From Buchnera aphidicola (Hyadaphis tataricae) (GTDB lineage: Bacteria; Pseudomonadota; Gammaproteobacteria; Enterobacterales; Enterobacteriaceae): a stretch of DNA of 64,000 nucleotides. Of this stretch, positions 30,887 to 40,221 are shown in pieces. Made by a program: the position numbers and the translations under genes. Below the pieces are notes generated by a model. It was not told where the DNA came from, ran no database searches, and saw only the letters and a list, made by a program, of their open reading frames with translations. The stretch lies in the NCBI RefSeq assembly GCF_005081445.1, contig NZ_CP034873.1, forward strand, positions 372,001 to 436,000, read 5' to 3'. Numbering within the stretch: the first letter of the stretch is position 1; the number at the start of each line of letters is the position of its first letter.

Positions 30887-30956
30887 AACTGTAATAATCT
30901 TTTTACTTCAATTTTCATTTTATTTAATATATTTTTATAATACTGAGAATTTAAAT

Positions 30957-31973
30957 ATGAATAGTCTTTATAAGCGTGATTGTTTAAGATTGTTAGACTT
31001 CACAGATTTAGAACTAAAAACACTTATTAATTTATCTCAAAAATTAAAAAAAAACAAAATAAATAATCAAGAAATCCAGTTTTTGAAAAGAAAAAATATA
31101 GCTTTAATTTTTGAAAAAGAATCTACTCGTACAAGATGTGCTTTTGAAATAGCCGCATATGATCAAGGGGCTCACGTGACTTATCTAGGACCAGGTAGTA
31201 CACATCTTGGAACAAAAGAATCTATAGAAGACACTGCTAAAATACTTGGTCGTTTATATGACGGAATTCAATACCGAGGTCATGATCATCAAACAATAGA
31301 GATTTTAGCAAAACATTCAAAAGTTCCAGTATGGAATGGTTTAACTAAAACGTTTCATCCCACTCAATTACTTGCAGATTTACTAACTATTAAAGAAATA
31401 CACCCAGAAAAACAGTTTCACGAAATAGCATGTGCATATGTTGGAGATACTCATAATAATATGGGAAATAGCCTTTTAGAAGCAGCTGCATTAGTAGGTT
31501 TAGATTTACGTTTAGTCTCACCTAAACAATTTTGGCCTGAAAAAGAACTATTCATCCAATGCAAAAAAATGGCAAAAAAACAAAAAGGAGAAATCATTTG
31601 CACTGAAAATATTGAAGAGGGTGTTAAAAATGTCGATTTTATCTATACTGATGTTTGGGTTTCTATGGGAGAATCTCAAGAACAGTGGGAAAATAGAATT
31701 CAATCATTAAAATCATATCAGGTAAACAATGAAATGTTAGATATAACTAATAATGATCATGTTAAAATACTCCATTGCCTTCCTGCTTTGCATGATCAAA
31801 AAACTGTTATAGGAAAATCTATATTACAACGATATGGATTAAAAAACGGTATGGAAATAACAGATGACATTTTTCAAAAACATCAAATAACGATTTTTGA
31901 ACAAGCAGAAAATAGATTACATACCATTAAAGCTCTTCTCGTATCTAGTTTATCAAAAACAATTAGCTTGTAA
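30957..31973 (+). CDS. argI: Ornithine carbamoyltransferase
   Basis: OTCase makes citrulline from ornithine and carbamoyl phosphate in arginine synthesis. The 338-residue protein has the carbamoyl phosphate motif [23 protein letters not shown], the ornithine loop DVWVSMGES and HCLPALHD. It lies next to pyrBI as argI does in E. coli, so the symbol argI (rather than argF) follows from position. Buchnera supplies arginine to its aphid host. Confidence 0.96.
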   Translation: MNSLYKRDCLRLLDFTDLELKTLINLSQKLKKNKINNQEIQFLKRKNIALIFEKESTRTRCAFEIAAYDQGAHVTYLGPGSTHLGTKESIEDTAKILGRLYDGIQYRGHDHQTIEILAKHSKVPVWNGLTKTFHPTQLLADLLTIKEIHPEKQFHEIACAYVGDTHNNMGNSLLEAAALVGLDLRLVSPKQFWPEKELFIQCKKMAKKQKGEIICTENIEEGVKNVDFIYTDVWVSMGESQEQWENRIQSLKSYQVNNEMLDITNNDHVKILHCLPALHDQKTVIGKSILQRYGLKNGMEITDDIFQKHQITIFEQAENRLHTIKALLVSSLSKTISL

Positions 31974-32004
31974 AGAACAATATATTTTTAAATTAAACGT
32001 GAAA

Positions 32005-32036
32005 AATAATCTATTTAGATTTATCAATAGATTATT
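32005..32036 (+). terminator. 11-bp hairpin between argI and pyrB
   Basis: Positions 32005-32015 (AATAATCTATT) pair perfectly with 32026-32036 around a 10-base loop. There is no following T run. It lies in the 134-base argI-pyrB gap, where E. coli has the pyrBI leader and attenuator; I see no leader peptide, so control by UTP-sensitive attenuation is not supported. Confidence 0.4.
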
Positions 32037-32107
32037 AAATATTTGCGCAGGGTTTTACAGACTAACAGAAAAAACCTTTCTTTTCTGAAATCGTAAAGGA
32101 AAAAAAG

Positions 32108-33040
32108 TTGAGAAATCCTCTATTCAAAAAACATATTATTTCAATTGATGAACTACAACGCTATGAATTAGAATTAGTTTTAAAAAAATCTACATTTCTT
32201 AAAAAAACACCGCAACCAAATTTATTAAAAAATAAAATTATAGCCAGTTGTTTTTTTGAATCATCTACTCGTACTCGTTTATCATTTGAAACCGCTTTAT
32301 ATCGTTTAGGGGCATCAATAATCGGATTTTCTGATGGAAACAATATTTCTTTGAAAACAAAAGGAGAAACATTAGCAGATACGATAGCAGTAATCAGCTC
32401 TTATGTAGATGGTATTATTATCCGTCATCCGCAAGAAGGTTCTGCGCGTTTAGCTGCAGAATTCTCCAATGGCATACCTATTTTTAATGCAGGAGATGGG
32501 GCAAATCAACATCCAACACAAACATTATTAGATTTATTTACTATTCAAGAAACTCAAAACAGACTAAATCATTTAAATATTGCTATGGTTGGAGATCTTA
32601 AATACGGAAGAACAGTTCATTCATTAACACAAGCTCTTGCTAAATTTCAAAAAAACAAATTTTATTTTATTTCACCTGATGCATTAATGATGCCAAAACA
32701 TATTAATGATATGCTTTATGAAAAAGGAGTTTATTGGAAAAGATACAATAATATTGAAGAAATTATTTCCGAAATAGACATTTTGTATATGACTCGTGTT
32801 CAAAAAGAACGACTGGATTTAACTGAATACGCGAATGCAAAATCAAAATTTATATTACATGTTCAAACGTTAAAAAATGCGCGAAAAAATTTAAAAATAT
32901 TACACCCACTTCCGCGAATAGATGAAATTGATTACGATGTTGATCGTACACCTTATGCTTGGTATTTTAAACAAGCTGCCAATGGCATTTATGCTCGTCA
33001 AGCAATTTTATCTTTAGTATTAATAGAAAAACATTTATAA
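32108..33040 (+). CDS. pyrB: Aspartate carbamoyltransferase catalytic chain
   Basis: PyrB makes carbamoyl aspartate, the first committed step of pyrimidine synthesis. The start is TTG at 32108, seven bases after AAAGGA; reading from it gives [15 protein letters not shown], matching the E. coli second residue onward. The 310-residue chain has [12 protein letters not shown], the [12 protein letters not shown] loop carrying the active-site Lys, [16 protein letters not shown] and LHPLPRIDE. It is followed after 7 bases by the regulatory chain. Confidence 0.96.
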   Translation: MRNPLFKKHIISIDELQRYELELVLKKSTFLKKTPQPNLLKNKIIASCFFESSTRTRLSFETALYRLGASIIGFSDGNNISLKTKGETLADTIAVISSYVDGIIIRHPQEGSARLAAEFSNGIPIFNAGDGANQHPTQTLLDLFTIQETQNRLNHLNIAMVGDLKYGRTVHSLTQALAKFQKNKFYFISPDALMMPKHINDMLYEKGVYWKRYNNIEEIISEIDILYMTRVQKERLDLTEYANAKSKFILHVQTLKNARKNLKILHPLPRIDEIDYDVDRTPYAWYFKQAANGIYARQAILSLVLIEKHL

Positions 33041-33047
33041 TGTAACC

Positions 33048-33509
33048 ATGCAAAACAAAAAACTTCAAGTAGAAGCCATCAAATCTGGTAGTGTTATTGA
33101 TCATATACCAGCTCATATTGGTTTTAAATTGTTATCTTTGTTTAGATTTACTGAAACAGAAAAACGAATTACTATAGGTTTCAATTTACCTTCTAAAAAA
33201 TTAGGAATAAAAGATATTATAAAAATAGAAGATACATTTTTAAGCGATGATCAAATTAATCAGTTAGCAATTTATGCTCCAGATGCCACTGTTAATTATA
33301 TCAACCAATACAATTTAGTAGGCAAAACATTTCCAGCTTTACCTGAACAAATAGATCGTATTCTCATTTGTCCAAATAGCAATTGCGTTAGTCATAATAA
33401 TTTCATCCATTCAAGTTTTCTAGTTAAAAAGGATAATTTTTTTAATACGAATTTAAAATGCAAATATTGTGAAAAAGAATTTTCTAAAAATATAGTATTG
33501 TCATATTAA
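33048..33509 (+). CDS. pyrI: Aspartate carbamoyltransferase regulatory chain
   Basis: PyrI binds CTP and ATP and gives aspartate transcarbamoylase its allostery. The 153-residue protein has the N-terminal nucleotide domain ([18 protein letters not shown]) and the four-Cys zinc site in the C-terminal domain (CPNSNC and CKYC). Both halves are intact, so end-product control of pyrimidine synthesis seems kept. Directly follows pyrB and precedes ridA, the E. coli arrangement. Confidence 0.95.
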   Translation: MQNKKLQVEAIKSGSVIDHIPAHIGFKLLSLFRFTETEKRITIGFNLPSKKLGIKDIIKIEDTFLSDDQINQLAIYAPDATVNYINQYNLVGKTFPALPEQIDRILICPNSNCVSHNNFIHSSFLVKKDNFFNTNLKCKYCEKEFSKNIVLSY

Positions 33510-33550
33510 ATACAGCAATATTAACTTAACATAAATTATAATGGTATTAT

Positions 33551-33940
33551 ATGCGTCATATTATTCATACTAAAAATACACCAAAAACTATTGGTCCTTA
33601 TTCTCAAGCAGTTATCATTAACAATTTTATTATATTGTCTGGACAAATACCTATTGATGCGCACTCGCAAGCAATTCCAGAAAATATTGGTGAACAAACG
33701 TATATCGTATTAAAAAATATAAAAACTATTTTAACTAACGCGCATTTTCAAGTAAAAAATATTATTAAAACAACGATTTTTACTACTGAACTGAAAAAAA
33801 TTGACATCATTAACGAAATTTATATGAAATTTTTTTCAGATCATGAATCGCAATTCCCTGCTAGATCTTGTGTAGAAGTTCAAAGATTACCAAAAGATGT
33901 AAAAATAGAAATAGAAGTCATAGCATATAAGTATATATAA
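33551..33940 (+). CDS. ridA: Enamine/imine deaminase RidA
   Basis: RidA destroys reactive enamine intermediates released by PLP enzymes such as threonine dehydratase. The 129-residue protein has the family motifs IGPYSQAVIINNFIILSGQIP, the substrate Arg in PARSCVEVQRLP, and IEIEVIA with the catalytic Glu. Position after pyrI matches yjgF of E. coli, so it is RidA rather than the paralogue TdcF. Confidence 0.93.
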   Translation: MRHIIHTKNTPKTIGPYSQAVIINNFIILSGQIPIDAHSQAIPENIGEQTYIVLKNIKTILTNAHFQVKNIIKTTIFTTELKKIDIINEIYMKFFSDHESQFPARSCVEVQRLPKDVKIEIEVIAYKYI

Positions 33941-33948
33941 ATTTTATT

Positions 33949-33975
33949 AAGATAAAAAATATATTTATCTTTTTT
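33949..33975 (+). terminator. Terminator after ridA
   Basis: AAGATAAA (33949-33956) pairs with TTTATCTT (33964-33971) around a 7-base loop and is followed by more T residues, fitting a rho-independent terminator for the argI-pyrBI-ridA strand. Confidence 0.6.
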
Positions 33976-34007
33976 ATAAGAACATAATCAATACTATTTC
34001 ACATTAA

Positions 34008-34026
34008 TATGCCGCGAAGCGGCATA
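34008..34026. terminator. GC-rich hairpin TATGCCGC-GAA-GCGGCATA between ridA and deaD
   Basis: A perfect 8-bp stem closes on a three-base GAA loop, 11 bases from the deaD stop. It is unusually GC-rich for this genome; the central GCGAAGC form is known to be exceptionally stable as a DNA mini-hairpin. It probably protects or ends the deaD mRNA; no strong T run follows on the minus strand. Confidence 0.5.
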
Positions 34027-34036
34027 AAAATTACTA

Positions 34037-35845
34037 TCAAACATTTTTACGACGGGAAGAAGAAGGTTTTAATTCATTTCTAGATAATTTTAATTTATTT
34101 GCACGATATTCAGAAAAACGACGATGATTGTTTTTTTCTTTATAAGTTAGAGAACGATTAGAAATTGTACTATCATCTGTTTTATTATGTTTCAATATTT
34201 TTATATTGATTGCTTTGTTTAATATTCTTGTAGTGGAAATATTATGTAATACCTCTTTAGATAATCCCTTAGGTAGTTCAATAGTAGAATAAGAAGAAAA
34301 TAACCTAACATTGCCAATATTCTTACTATTAATATTTCCTTCGTTAGCAATAGCTCCAACTATATGACGTACTTCTACTCCATCATTTCGACCTACTTCA
34401 ATGCGATATAAATCTATTTCTTTATTGTAATCACGACGTTCACGTCGTGAGCGATTGTGACGAACATTTTCTTCGCGATTACGATTGTCTTTTGATGATA
34501 AAGTGCTATAAAATGAAGACTTTTTTAAATCTGGTTTAATTATTAAAGGACGCTCTCCTTGAGCCATTTTTAATAATGCAGCAGCTAAAGTTTTAATATC
34601 TAAATCATCTGAAGAGTATAATTTATCTAATAAAGCAACGTATTGATCTAAATCATGACTTTCTAATTCCTGTTGTACTTTTTTTGCAAATTTTTCAAGA
34701 CGTCTTTGAGATAACAATGCAACGTTTGGAAGTTGCACTTCAGGGATAGGTTGCTTAATAGTACGTTCTATATTTCGCAATAAACGACGCTCACGATTTT
34801 CAACAAATAATAAAGCTCGACCAGTTCGACCTGCTCGACCAGTTCGACCTATACGATGAACATAAGATTCTGAATCCATAGGAATATCATAATTAATCAC
34901 AAGACTGATGCGATCTACATCTAAACCTCGAGCAGCAACATCTGTTGCTATTAAAATATCTAATCTACCATTTTTTAATCTTTCTAATGTTTGCTCTCTT
35001 AAAGCTTGATTCATATCTCCATTTAATGCTGCACTATTATATCCGTTGCGTTCTAAAGCTTCAGAAACTTCTAAAGTGGCACTTTTTGTTCTAACAAATA
35101 TAATTGTAGCAGAAAAATCTTCAGCTTCCAAAAAACGAATTAAAGCATCAGTTTTACGACCATGTACCATCCAATAACTTTGTTTGATATTTGGTCGTGT
35201 AGTTATATTAGATTGAATTTTAATTTCTTTTGGGTTTCTCATGAATCTTTTAGAAATACGTCGTATTACTTCTGGCATTGTAGCTGAAAATAATGCAGTC
35301 TGATGTTCTTTTGGGATTTTGCTCATAATCGTTTCTACATCTTCTATAAATCCCATACGTAACATTTCATCTGCTTCATCTAAAACTAATCCATGTAAAT
35401 TAGAAAGGTTTAAAGTTCCTCTTTTTAAATGATCTAATAAACGACCTGGAGTTCCGACAACAATTTGAGGCCCTTGTCTTAACGCGCGTAGTTGTAGTTC
35501 ATATCTTTGACCACCATATAAAGGTAAAACATTCACTCCAATCATATATTTAGAAAAACTAGAAAAAGCTTCGGCTACTTGTACTGCTAATTCTCTTGTA
35601 GGAGCCAACACTAAGATTTGAGGAGACTTTAACTTAACGTTAAGATTATGTAGCAAAGGTAAGGAAAAAGCAGCTGTTTTACCACTTCCAGTTTGCGCCA
35701 TACCTAATACATCGTGTCCTTCTAATAGCAATGGAATACAAGTTTCTTGAATAGGAGATGGCTTAACATAACCCATTTCATTTAAAGATTGAATAATAAA
35801 AGAATTTAAACCAAGAAAAGAAAATGTGCTTTCAATACGAGTCAT
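34037..35845 (-). CDS. deaD: DEAD-box RNA helicase DeaD (CsdA)
   Basis: DeaD unwinds RNA in 50S assembly and, in the cold, joins the RNA degradosome. The 602-residue protein has the Q motif ([11 protein letters not shown]), [29 protein letters not shown], and [17 protein letters not shown]-terminal RNA-binding domain of the DbpA type ([19 protein letters not shown]) and a basic tail follow. It lies downstream of pnp with nlpI deleted from between. Confidence 0.96.
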   Translation of the reverse strand: MTRIESTFSFLGLNSFIIQSLNEMGYVKPSPIQETCIPLLLEGHDVLGMAQTGSGKTAAFSLPLLHNLNVKLKSPQILVLAPTRELAVQVAEAFSSFSKYMIGVNVLPLYGGQRYELQLRALRQGPQIVVGTPGRLLDHLKRGTLNLSNLHGLVLDEADEMLRMGFIEDVETIMSKIPKEHQTALFSATMPEVIRRISKRFMRNPKEIKIQSNITTRPNIKQSYWMVHGRKTDALIRFLEAEDFSATIIFVRTKSATLEVSEALERNGYNSAALNGDMNQALREQTLERLKNGRLDILIATDVAARGLDVDRISLVINYDIPMDSESYVHRIGRTGRAGRTGRALLFVENRERRLLRNIERTIKQPIPEVQLPNVALLSQRRLEKFAKKVQQELESHDLDQYVALLDKLYSSDDLDIKTLAAALLKMAQGERPLIIKPDLKKSSFYSTLSSKDNRNREENVRHNRSRRERRDYNKEIDLYRIEVGRNDGVEVRHIVGAIANEGNINSKNIGNVRLFSSYSTIELPKGLSKEVLHNISTTRILNKAINIKILKHNKTDDSTISNRSLTYKEKNNHRRFSEYRANKLKLSRNELKPSSSRRKNV

Positions 35846-36188
35846 GCAGTAGATATGCCTTTTAAGTTACAGTGGCCAGTCTACATAGCTCATGATGAAA
35901 ATATATTATTTATTCTCATTGAAAAGTGTGTGAACCGGCTCAAATTAAATGAATGAATAAAACAGTTGATTTTTAAAAAAATCAAACAGTTTATATATGA
36001 TATATTACTAATATTTTTTGTTCTAAAATAATTTTTAAATGTTTTATTAGATATTTAAAAAACATGTTTTTAAAAAATTAGACATTTTTATCAAAAAATA
36101 AAAAATGCATTTTATAATGTGTTTATCGTGCTAACTAGACATAAAAAATCTATTTTTTATAAAAATCATATCATTATAAATGATTATA
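35846..36188. other. Gene-free gap between pnp and deaD
   Basis: The 343 bases hold no ORF or RNA gene I recognise. In E. coli this space holds nlpI, so this is probably its eroded remnant plus the deaD leader. Small AT-only hairpins are present (for example around 35966-35985 and 36170-36184) but are expected by chance. Confidence 0.5.
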
Positions 36189-38312
36189 TCAGATAATATG
36201 ATTATTTATTAATTTATTAGAAATAATAAATTTTTCTGTTCCTTTAATACTTAGTCTTAATCTTCCTTGACGGTCAATTTCTAAAACTTTTACAGAAATT
36301 ATTTGATCAATTTTTAAATGATCAGATACTTTTTCTACTCTTTTTTCAGAAATTTGCGAAATATGCACCAATCCTTCTTTCCCAAATCCAATTGAAACAA
36401 AAGCGCCAAAATCAACAATGCGAGTCACTTTTCCAGAATAAATGCGTCCTACTTCAATTTCAGCTGTAATTTCTTCAATTCTACGAATAGCATTTTTTGC
36501 TTTTTCTCTAACAGAAGAAGATATTTTCACTGTTCCATCATCTTCGATTTCAATTACAGTGCCTGTTTCTTCAGTTAGCATACGAATAACAGAACCCCCT
36601 TTACCTATTACATCTTTGATTTTTTCAGGATTAATTTTTATAGTATGAATCCTAGGCGCTAAATCAGAAATTTCTTTTCTTGCTGTACTTAAAGCTTGAT
36701 TCATGATCTTTAAAATGTGTAATCTAGCTGATTTTGCAGCACTTAAAGCTGAACTTATAATGTCATTAGTAATTCCTTCTATTTTCATATCCATTTGCAA
36801 TGCTGTAATACCTTCTTCTGTACCAGAAACTTTAAAATCCATATCTCCTAGATGATCTTCATCCCCTAAAATATCTGAAAGTAATACATATTGGTGACCC
36901 TCTTTAACTAAACCCATAGATATGCCAGCTACAGCTGATTTAATGGGTACGCCAGCATCCATTAGTGCTAAAGAAGCGCCGCATACGGATGCCATAGAAG
37001 AAGAACCATTAGATTCAGTAATTTCAGAAACAATTCTAATTGTATAAGGAAAATCTTCTAATTTAGGCATAACAGCTAAAAGACTTCTTTTTGCAAGACG
37101 ACCATGTCCAATCTCTCGCCTTTTAGGAGATCCGACTAATCCGATTTCACCAACTGCGTAAGGAGGGAAATTATAATGAAATAAAAAATTATCAATTCTA
37201 TCTCCTAACAATTCATCCAAATTTTGTGCATCTCTAGATGTTCCTAAGGTAACTGATACTAAAGACTGAGTTTCACCTCTAGTAAATAAAGCAGAACCAT
37301 GAGTTCTAGGTAATACACCTGTTCGAACATCAAGAGCGCGAATCATATCTTTTTCACGACCATCGATTCTAATTTCATCGTTTAAAATTCTTTTACGTAC
37401 AATATTTTTTTCAATGCTATGGAAAAGATTTTCTATCTCTAGAACATCAATATTCGAATCTTTTTTTAAAAAAGCTTCTGCAATTTCTTCTTTAATAATA
37501 TTTAATCTATCAAATCTTTCTTGTTTATTAACAATTAAATAAGCCGATTTTATTTTTTTTTCAGCAAATTCAGTTACTTTTAATTCTAAATTTTTATTTG
37601 TTTCTTGATATAAAACACTCCAAGGTAATTTACTTGCTTCGTTTGATAAGGAACGAATATTATTAATTACTACTTGTTGTTGTTGATGACCAAATATAAT
37701 AGCTTCAAGTATCTTGTCTTCTGTTAATATTTTAGCTTCTGCTTCTACCATAAGAACCGCATTCTGCGTTCCTGATACCACTAAATCTAAAGCGCTCTTC
37801 TTCATGTCTTCACTAGTAGGATTCAATATATATTGATTATTAATGTATCCTACTCTTGCCGCACCTATTGGACCATAAAATGGAATACCTGATAAACTTA
37901 ATGCCGCTGATGCCCCTATAATAGATATTATATCTGGATTAATTTTTGGATTCACGGATACTACTGTTGCAATGATTTGAATTTCATTAAAAAAATTTTT
38001 GGGAAACAAAGGACGAATCGGTCTATCTATTAATCTAGCCGTTAATATTTCGTTTTCACTTGGTCGTCCCTCTCTTCTGAAAAAACCACCAGGTATACGT
38101 CCTACCGCATATGTACGTTCTTGATAGTTAACAGTTAAAGGAAAAAATTTTTGACTGGTATTAATTTTTTTTTGTCCGACAACAGTAACGAATACTGCTG
38201 TATCGTCCATACTAGCCATAACAGCAGCAGTTGCTTGTCGAGCCATTATACCCGTCTCTAAAGTAATGGTATACTGACCATATTGAAATTTACGTACAAT
38301 GGGATTTAGCAA
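36189..38312 (-). CDS. pnp: Polynucleotide phosphorylase
   Basis: PNPase is the 3'-to-5' phosphorolytic exoribonuclease of the degradosome. The 707-residue protein has two RNase PH domains (first near 10-220, second near 310-540 with [13 protein letters not shown]), then the KH domain ([18 protein letters not shown]) and the S1 domain ([18 protein letters not shown]). Length is almost that of E. coli. It lies downstream of rpsO on the minus strand, with a terminator between, as in E. coli. The RNase E encoded at 4159-6936 retains a PNPase-binding-like end. Confidence 0.97.
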   Translation of the reverse strand: MLNPIVRKFQYGQYTITLETGIMARQATAAVMASMDDTAVFVTVVGQKKINTSQKFFPLTVNYQERTYAVGRIPGGFFRREGRPSENEILTARLIDRPIRPLFPKNFFNEIQIIATVVSVNPKINPDIISIIGASAALSLSGIPFYGPIGAARVGYINNQYILNPTSEDMKKSALDLVVSGTQNAVLMVEAEAKILTEDKILEAIIFGHQQQQVVINNIRSLSNEASKLPWSVLYQETNKNLELKVTEFAEKKIKSAYLIVNKQERFDRLNIIKEEIAEAFLKKDSNIDVLEIENLFHSIEKNIVRKRILNDEIRIDGREKDMIRALDVRTGVLPRTHGSALFTRGETQSLVSVTLGTSRDAQNLDELLGDRIDNFLFHYNFPPYAVGEIGLVGSPKRREIGHGRLAKRSLLAVMPKLEDFPYTIRIVSEITESNGSSSMASVCGASLALMDAGVPIKSAVAGISMGLVKEGHQYVLLSDILGDEDHLGDMDFKVSGTEEGITALQMDMKIEGITNDIISSALSAAKSARLHILKIMNQALSTARKEISDLAPRIHTIKINPEKIKDVIGKGGSVIRMLTEETGTVIEIEDDGTVKISSSVREKAKNAIRRIEEITAEIEVGRIYSGKVTRIVDFGAFVSIGFGKEGLVHISQISEKRVEKVSDHLKIDQIISVKVLEIDRQGRLRLSIKGTEKFIISNKLINNHII

Positions 38313-38420
38313 AATAATATCCTTAAAATAAACTAATTTTTAAATTGCTATAAACTGCATACTTTAAAAATTTTAACATAATAAAACATTTTATATTAAC
38401 AAATAATAATTAAAAATTGC

Positions 38421-38445
38421 AAAAAAAGGGCTGATAAAGCCCTTT
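38421..38445 (-). terminator. Intrinsic terminator after rpsO
   Basis: On the minus strand AAAGGGCT and AGCCCTTT pair over 8 bp around a 5-base loop (plus-strand arms 38425-38432 and 38438-38445), followed by a T run (A residues at 38421-38424 on the plus strand). It is the counterpart of the rpsO terminator that lies before pnp in E. coli, allowing separate levels of S15 and PNPase. Confidence 0.85.
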
Positions 38446-38480
38446 GAAAAATCGTCATAAAATATAGTATTTTTAATAAC

Positions 38481-38750
38481 TTATCTTCTTAATGCTAAAC
38501 TTTCAATTAAACTAGTATAACGCAATATATTTTTACTTTTTAAGTAATCTAGTAATTTTCGACGTTGAGATACCATATTTAACAAACCTCGACGACTACA
38601 ATGATCTTTTTTATGTTTAGAAAAATGTGTTTGAAGATGATTAATTTGATTTGTTAATAAAGCAACTTGTACTTCTGTTTGTCCAGTGTTTTGTTGAGTT
38701 TTTCCGTATTTTAAAATAATCTTTTTTTTGTTTTTTAAAGATAAAGACAT
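38481..38750 (-). CDS. rpsO: 30S ribosomal protein S15
   Basis: S15 binds the central domain of 16S rRNA early in assembly. I use ATG 38750 ([16 protein letters not shown]), preceded by GGAG at ideal spacing, giving 89 residues as in E. coli; the in-frame ATG at 38762 is less likely. It has [42 protein letters not shown] and ends LALRR. Between truB and pnp as in E. coli. Confidence 0.97.
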   Translation of the reverse strand: MSLSLKNKKKIILKYGKTQQNTGQTEVQVALLTNQINHLQTHFSKHKKDHCSRRGLLNMVSQRRKLLDYLKSKNILRYTSLIESLALRR

Positions 38751-38853
38751 GTTGTACTCCACTTATTTGAAATATTATTAAATAAATAGCATTACTCAAT
38801 CAAGATATTAAAAAAATAATATCATGCAAATTATTAATATAACAGCTAATAAA

Positions 38854-39789
38854 TTAATCTTGAAAAATTGAAACTAATCTATATGGGACTAATATTTTTT
38901 TCATTATAATTTTTCCTAAACCAAGAAATATATTATTTTTTTCTATTACTCGCACTAAAACATTTTCAATATCAGAACTAATTACTACTGATTGTCCTAA
39001 TTTAAAGTTATATGATTTTTTTTCAGAAAGATGTAATTTTGGTAGAAAATATACAGGACTATCTATAGGCATTAATAAATTATCTATTGCTTGAAAATCA
39101 TTATTTTTGTTTATATCTTGCTGTTCTATTAATTTATTTAAATTAGATATTGTTGTTAAATTAGCATGAGAATATGCTCCGACTTGCAAACGACGCAAAA
39201 ATACAACATGTGCACCACAACCTAATATTTCTCCTAAATCTTCAACTAACGTTCTAACATAAGTGCCTTTTGAACATAATACTGTGAAATTAATTAAATT
39301 ATTTTCTTTATAAATAGAATCAATTTTATGTATTATAACTTTTCTCGCATTTCTTTTTATTTTCAAACCCTGATGCGCATACTTGTATAAGGGTATTCCA
39401 TTATATTTAATTGCTGAATGCATAGGCGGTGTTTGATCTATCAAACCAGTTAATTTTCTAATAGATAAACAAAGTTTCATATAACTAAAACAAATAGGAC
39501 GTTTTTTTATAACTATACCATTGGCATCAGATGTAGACGTTTGTTCACCAAACTTAGCAATAACATGATATTTTTTATTTAAATCAGTTAAATAATGAGC
39601 AAATTTTGTACATTCTCCAAAACAGATCGGAAGTACTCCTGTTGCCATAGGATCAAGAGTGCCTATATAACCTGCTTTTTTTGCATGAAAAATAATTTTA
39701 ACGATTTGTAATGCTTTATTAGAAGATATACCGTGTGGTTTGTCTAACAATAAAAATCCATCAACACGTCGTTTTTTATGAAAAAACAT
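38854..39789 (-). CDS. truB: tRNA pseudouridine-55 synthase
   Basis: TruB makes pseudouridine 55 in the T loop of tRNAs. The 311-residue protein has DGFLLLDKPHGISSN, then the catalytic motif GYIGTLDPMATGVLP with the active Asp, KYHVIAKFG, and CSKGTYVRTLVEDLG. In the infB-rbfA-truB-rpsO-pnp run; 18 bases from rbfA. Confidence 0.96.
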   Translation of the reverse strand: MFFHKKRRVDGFLLLDKPHGISSNKALQIVKIIFHAKKAGYIGTLDPMATGVLPICFGECTKFAHYLTDLNKKYHVIAKFGEQTSTSDANGIVIKKRPICFSYMKLCLSIRKLTGLIDQTPPMHSAIKYNGIPLYKYAHQGLKIKRNARKVIIHKIDSIYKENNLINFTVLCSKGTYVRTLVEDLGEILGCGAHVVFLRRLQVGAYSHANLTTISNLNKLIEQQDINKNNDFQAIDNLLMPIDSPVYFLPKLHLSEKKSYNFKLGQSVVISSDIENVLVRVIEKNNIFLGLGKIIMKKILVPYRLVSIFQD

Positions 39790-39807
39790 TGATCTATCCT
39801 TTTTTTT

Positions 39808-40188
39808 TCATAACTTAAAAAGTTGTGCATTTTTATTAGATAGTCGATTTAAAAGTAAAGCGATATTGTTTCCTTTTAAACAAGAATCATCATGATAAAA
39901 AATAATATTAGGTATAATTCTTAATTTCATTCGTTTGCATAATAGTCTACGAATATAACTAGAAGCTTTATTTAAAATTAATAAAATCTTGTTGATATGC
40001 AAGCCGTTTTCCTGATTCAAACAACTTATAAATATTTGAGCATGAGATAAATCTCGAGAAACTCGCACTTCAGAAACTGTAATTATAGTTTGAATACGAG
40101 GATCTTTAAGTGAATATTGTATAATTATGGCTATATTTTTTTGTAATTCTTGAGCTATTCGAACAGAACGATTAAATAATTTTTCCAT
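39808..40188 (-). CDS. rbfA: Ribosome-binding factor A
   Basis: RbfA matures the 30S subunit and helps 16S 5'-end processing. The 126-residue KH-fold protein has RIAQELQKNIAIIIQ, then DPRIQTIITVSEVRVSRDLSHAQIFISC and RMKLRIIPNIIFYHDDS. It is slightly shorter than the E. coli protein at the C-terminus. Located between infB and truB. Confidence 0.94.
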   Translation of the reverse strand: MEKLFNRSVRIAQELQKNIAIIIQYSLKDPRIQTIITVSEVRVSRDLSHAQIFISCLNQENGLHINKILLILNKASSYIRRLLCKRMKLRIIPNIIFYHDDSCLKGNNIALLLNRLSNKNAQLFKL

Positions 40189-40221
40189 AATTACATTACC
40201 GAATAAAGTATATATTGTTAT

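Noticed and set aside
30673-30956. ArgR operator upstream of argI
   Set aside because: No match to the 18-base ArgR palindrome could be found by eye on either strand.
35966-35985. TTGATTTTT/AAAAATCAA hairpin in the pnp-deaD gap
   Set aside because: AT-only stems with two-base loops arise by chance at this base composition.
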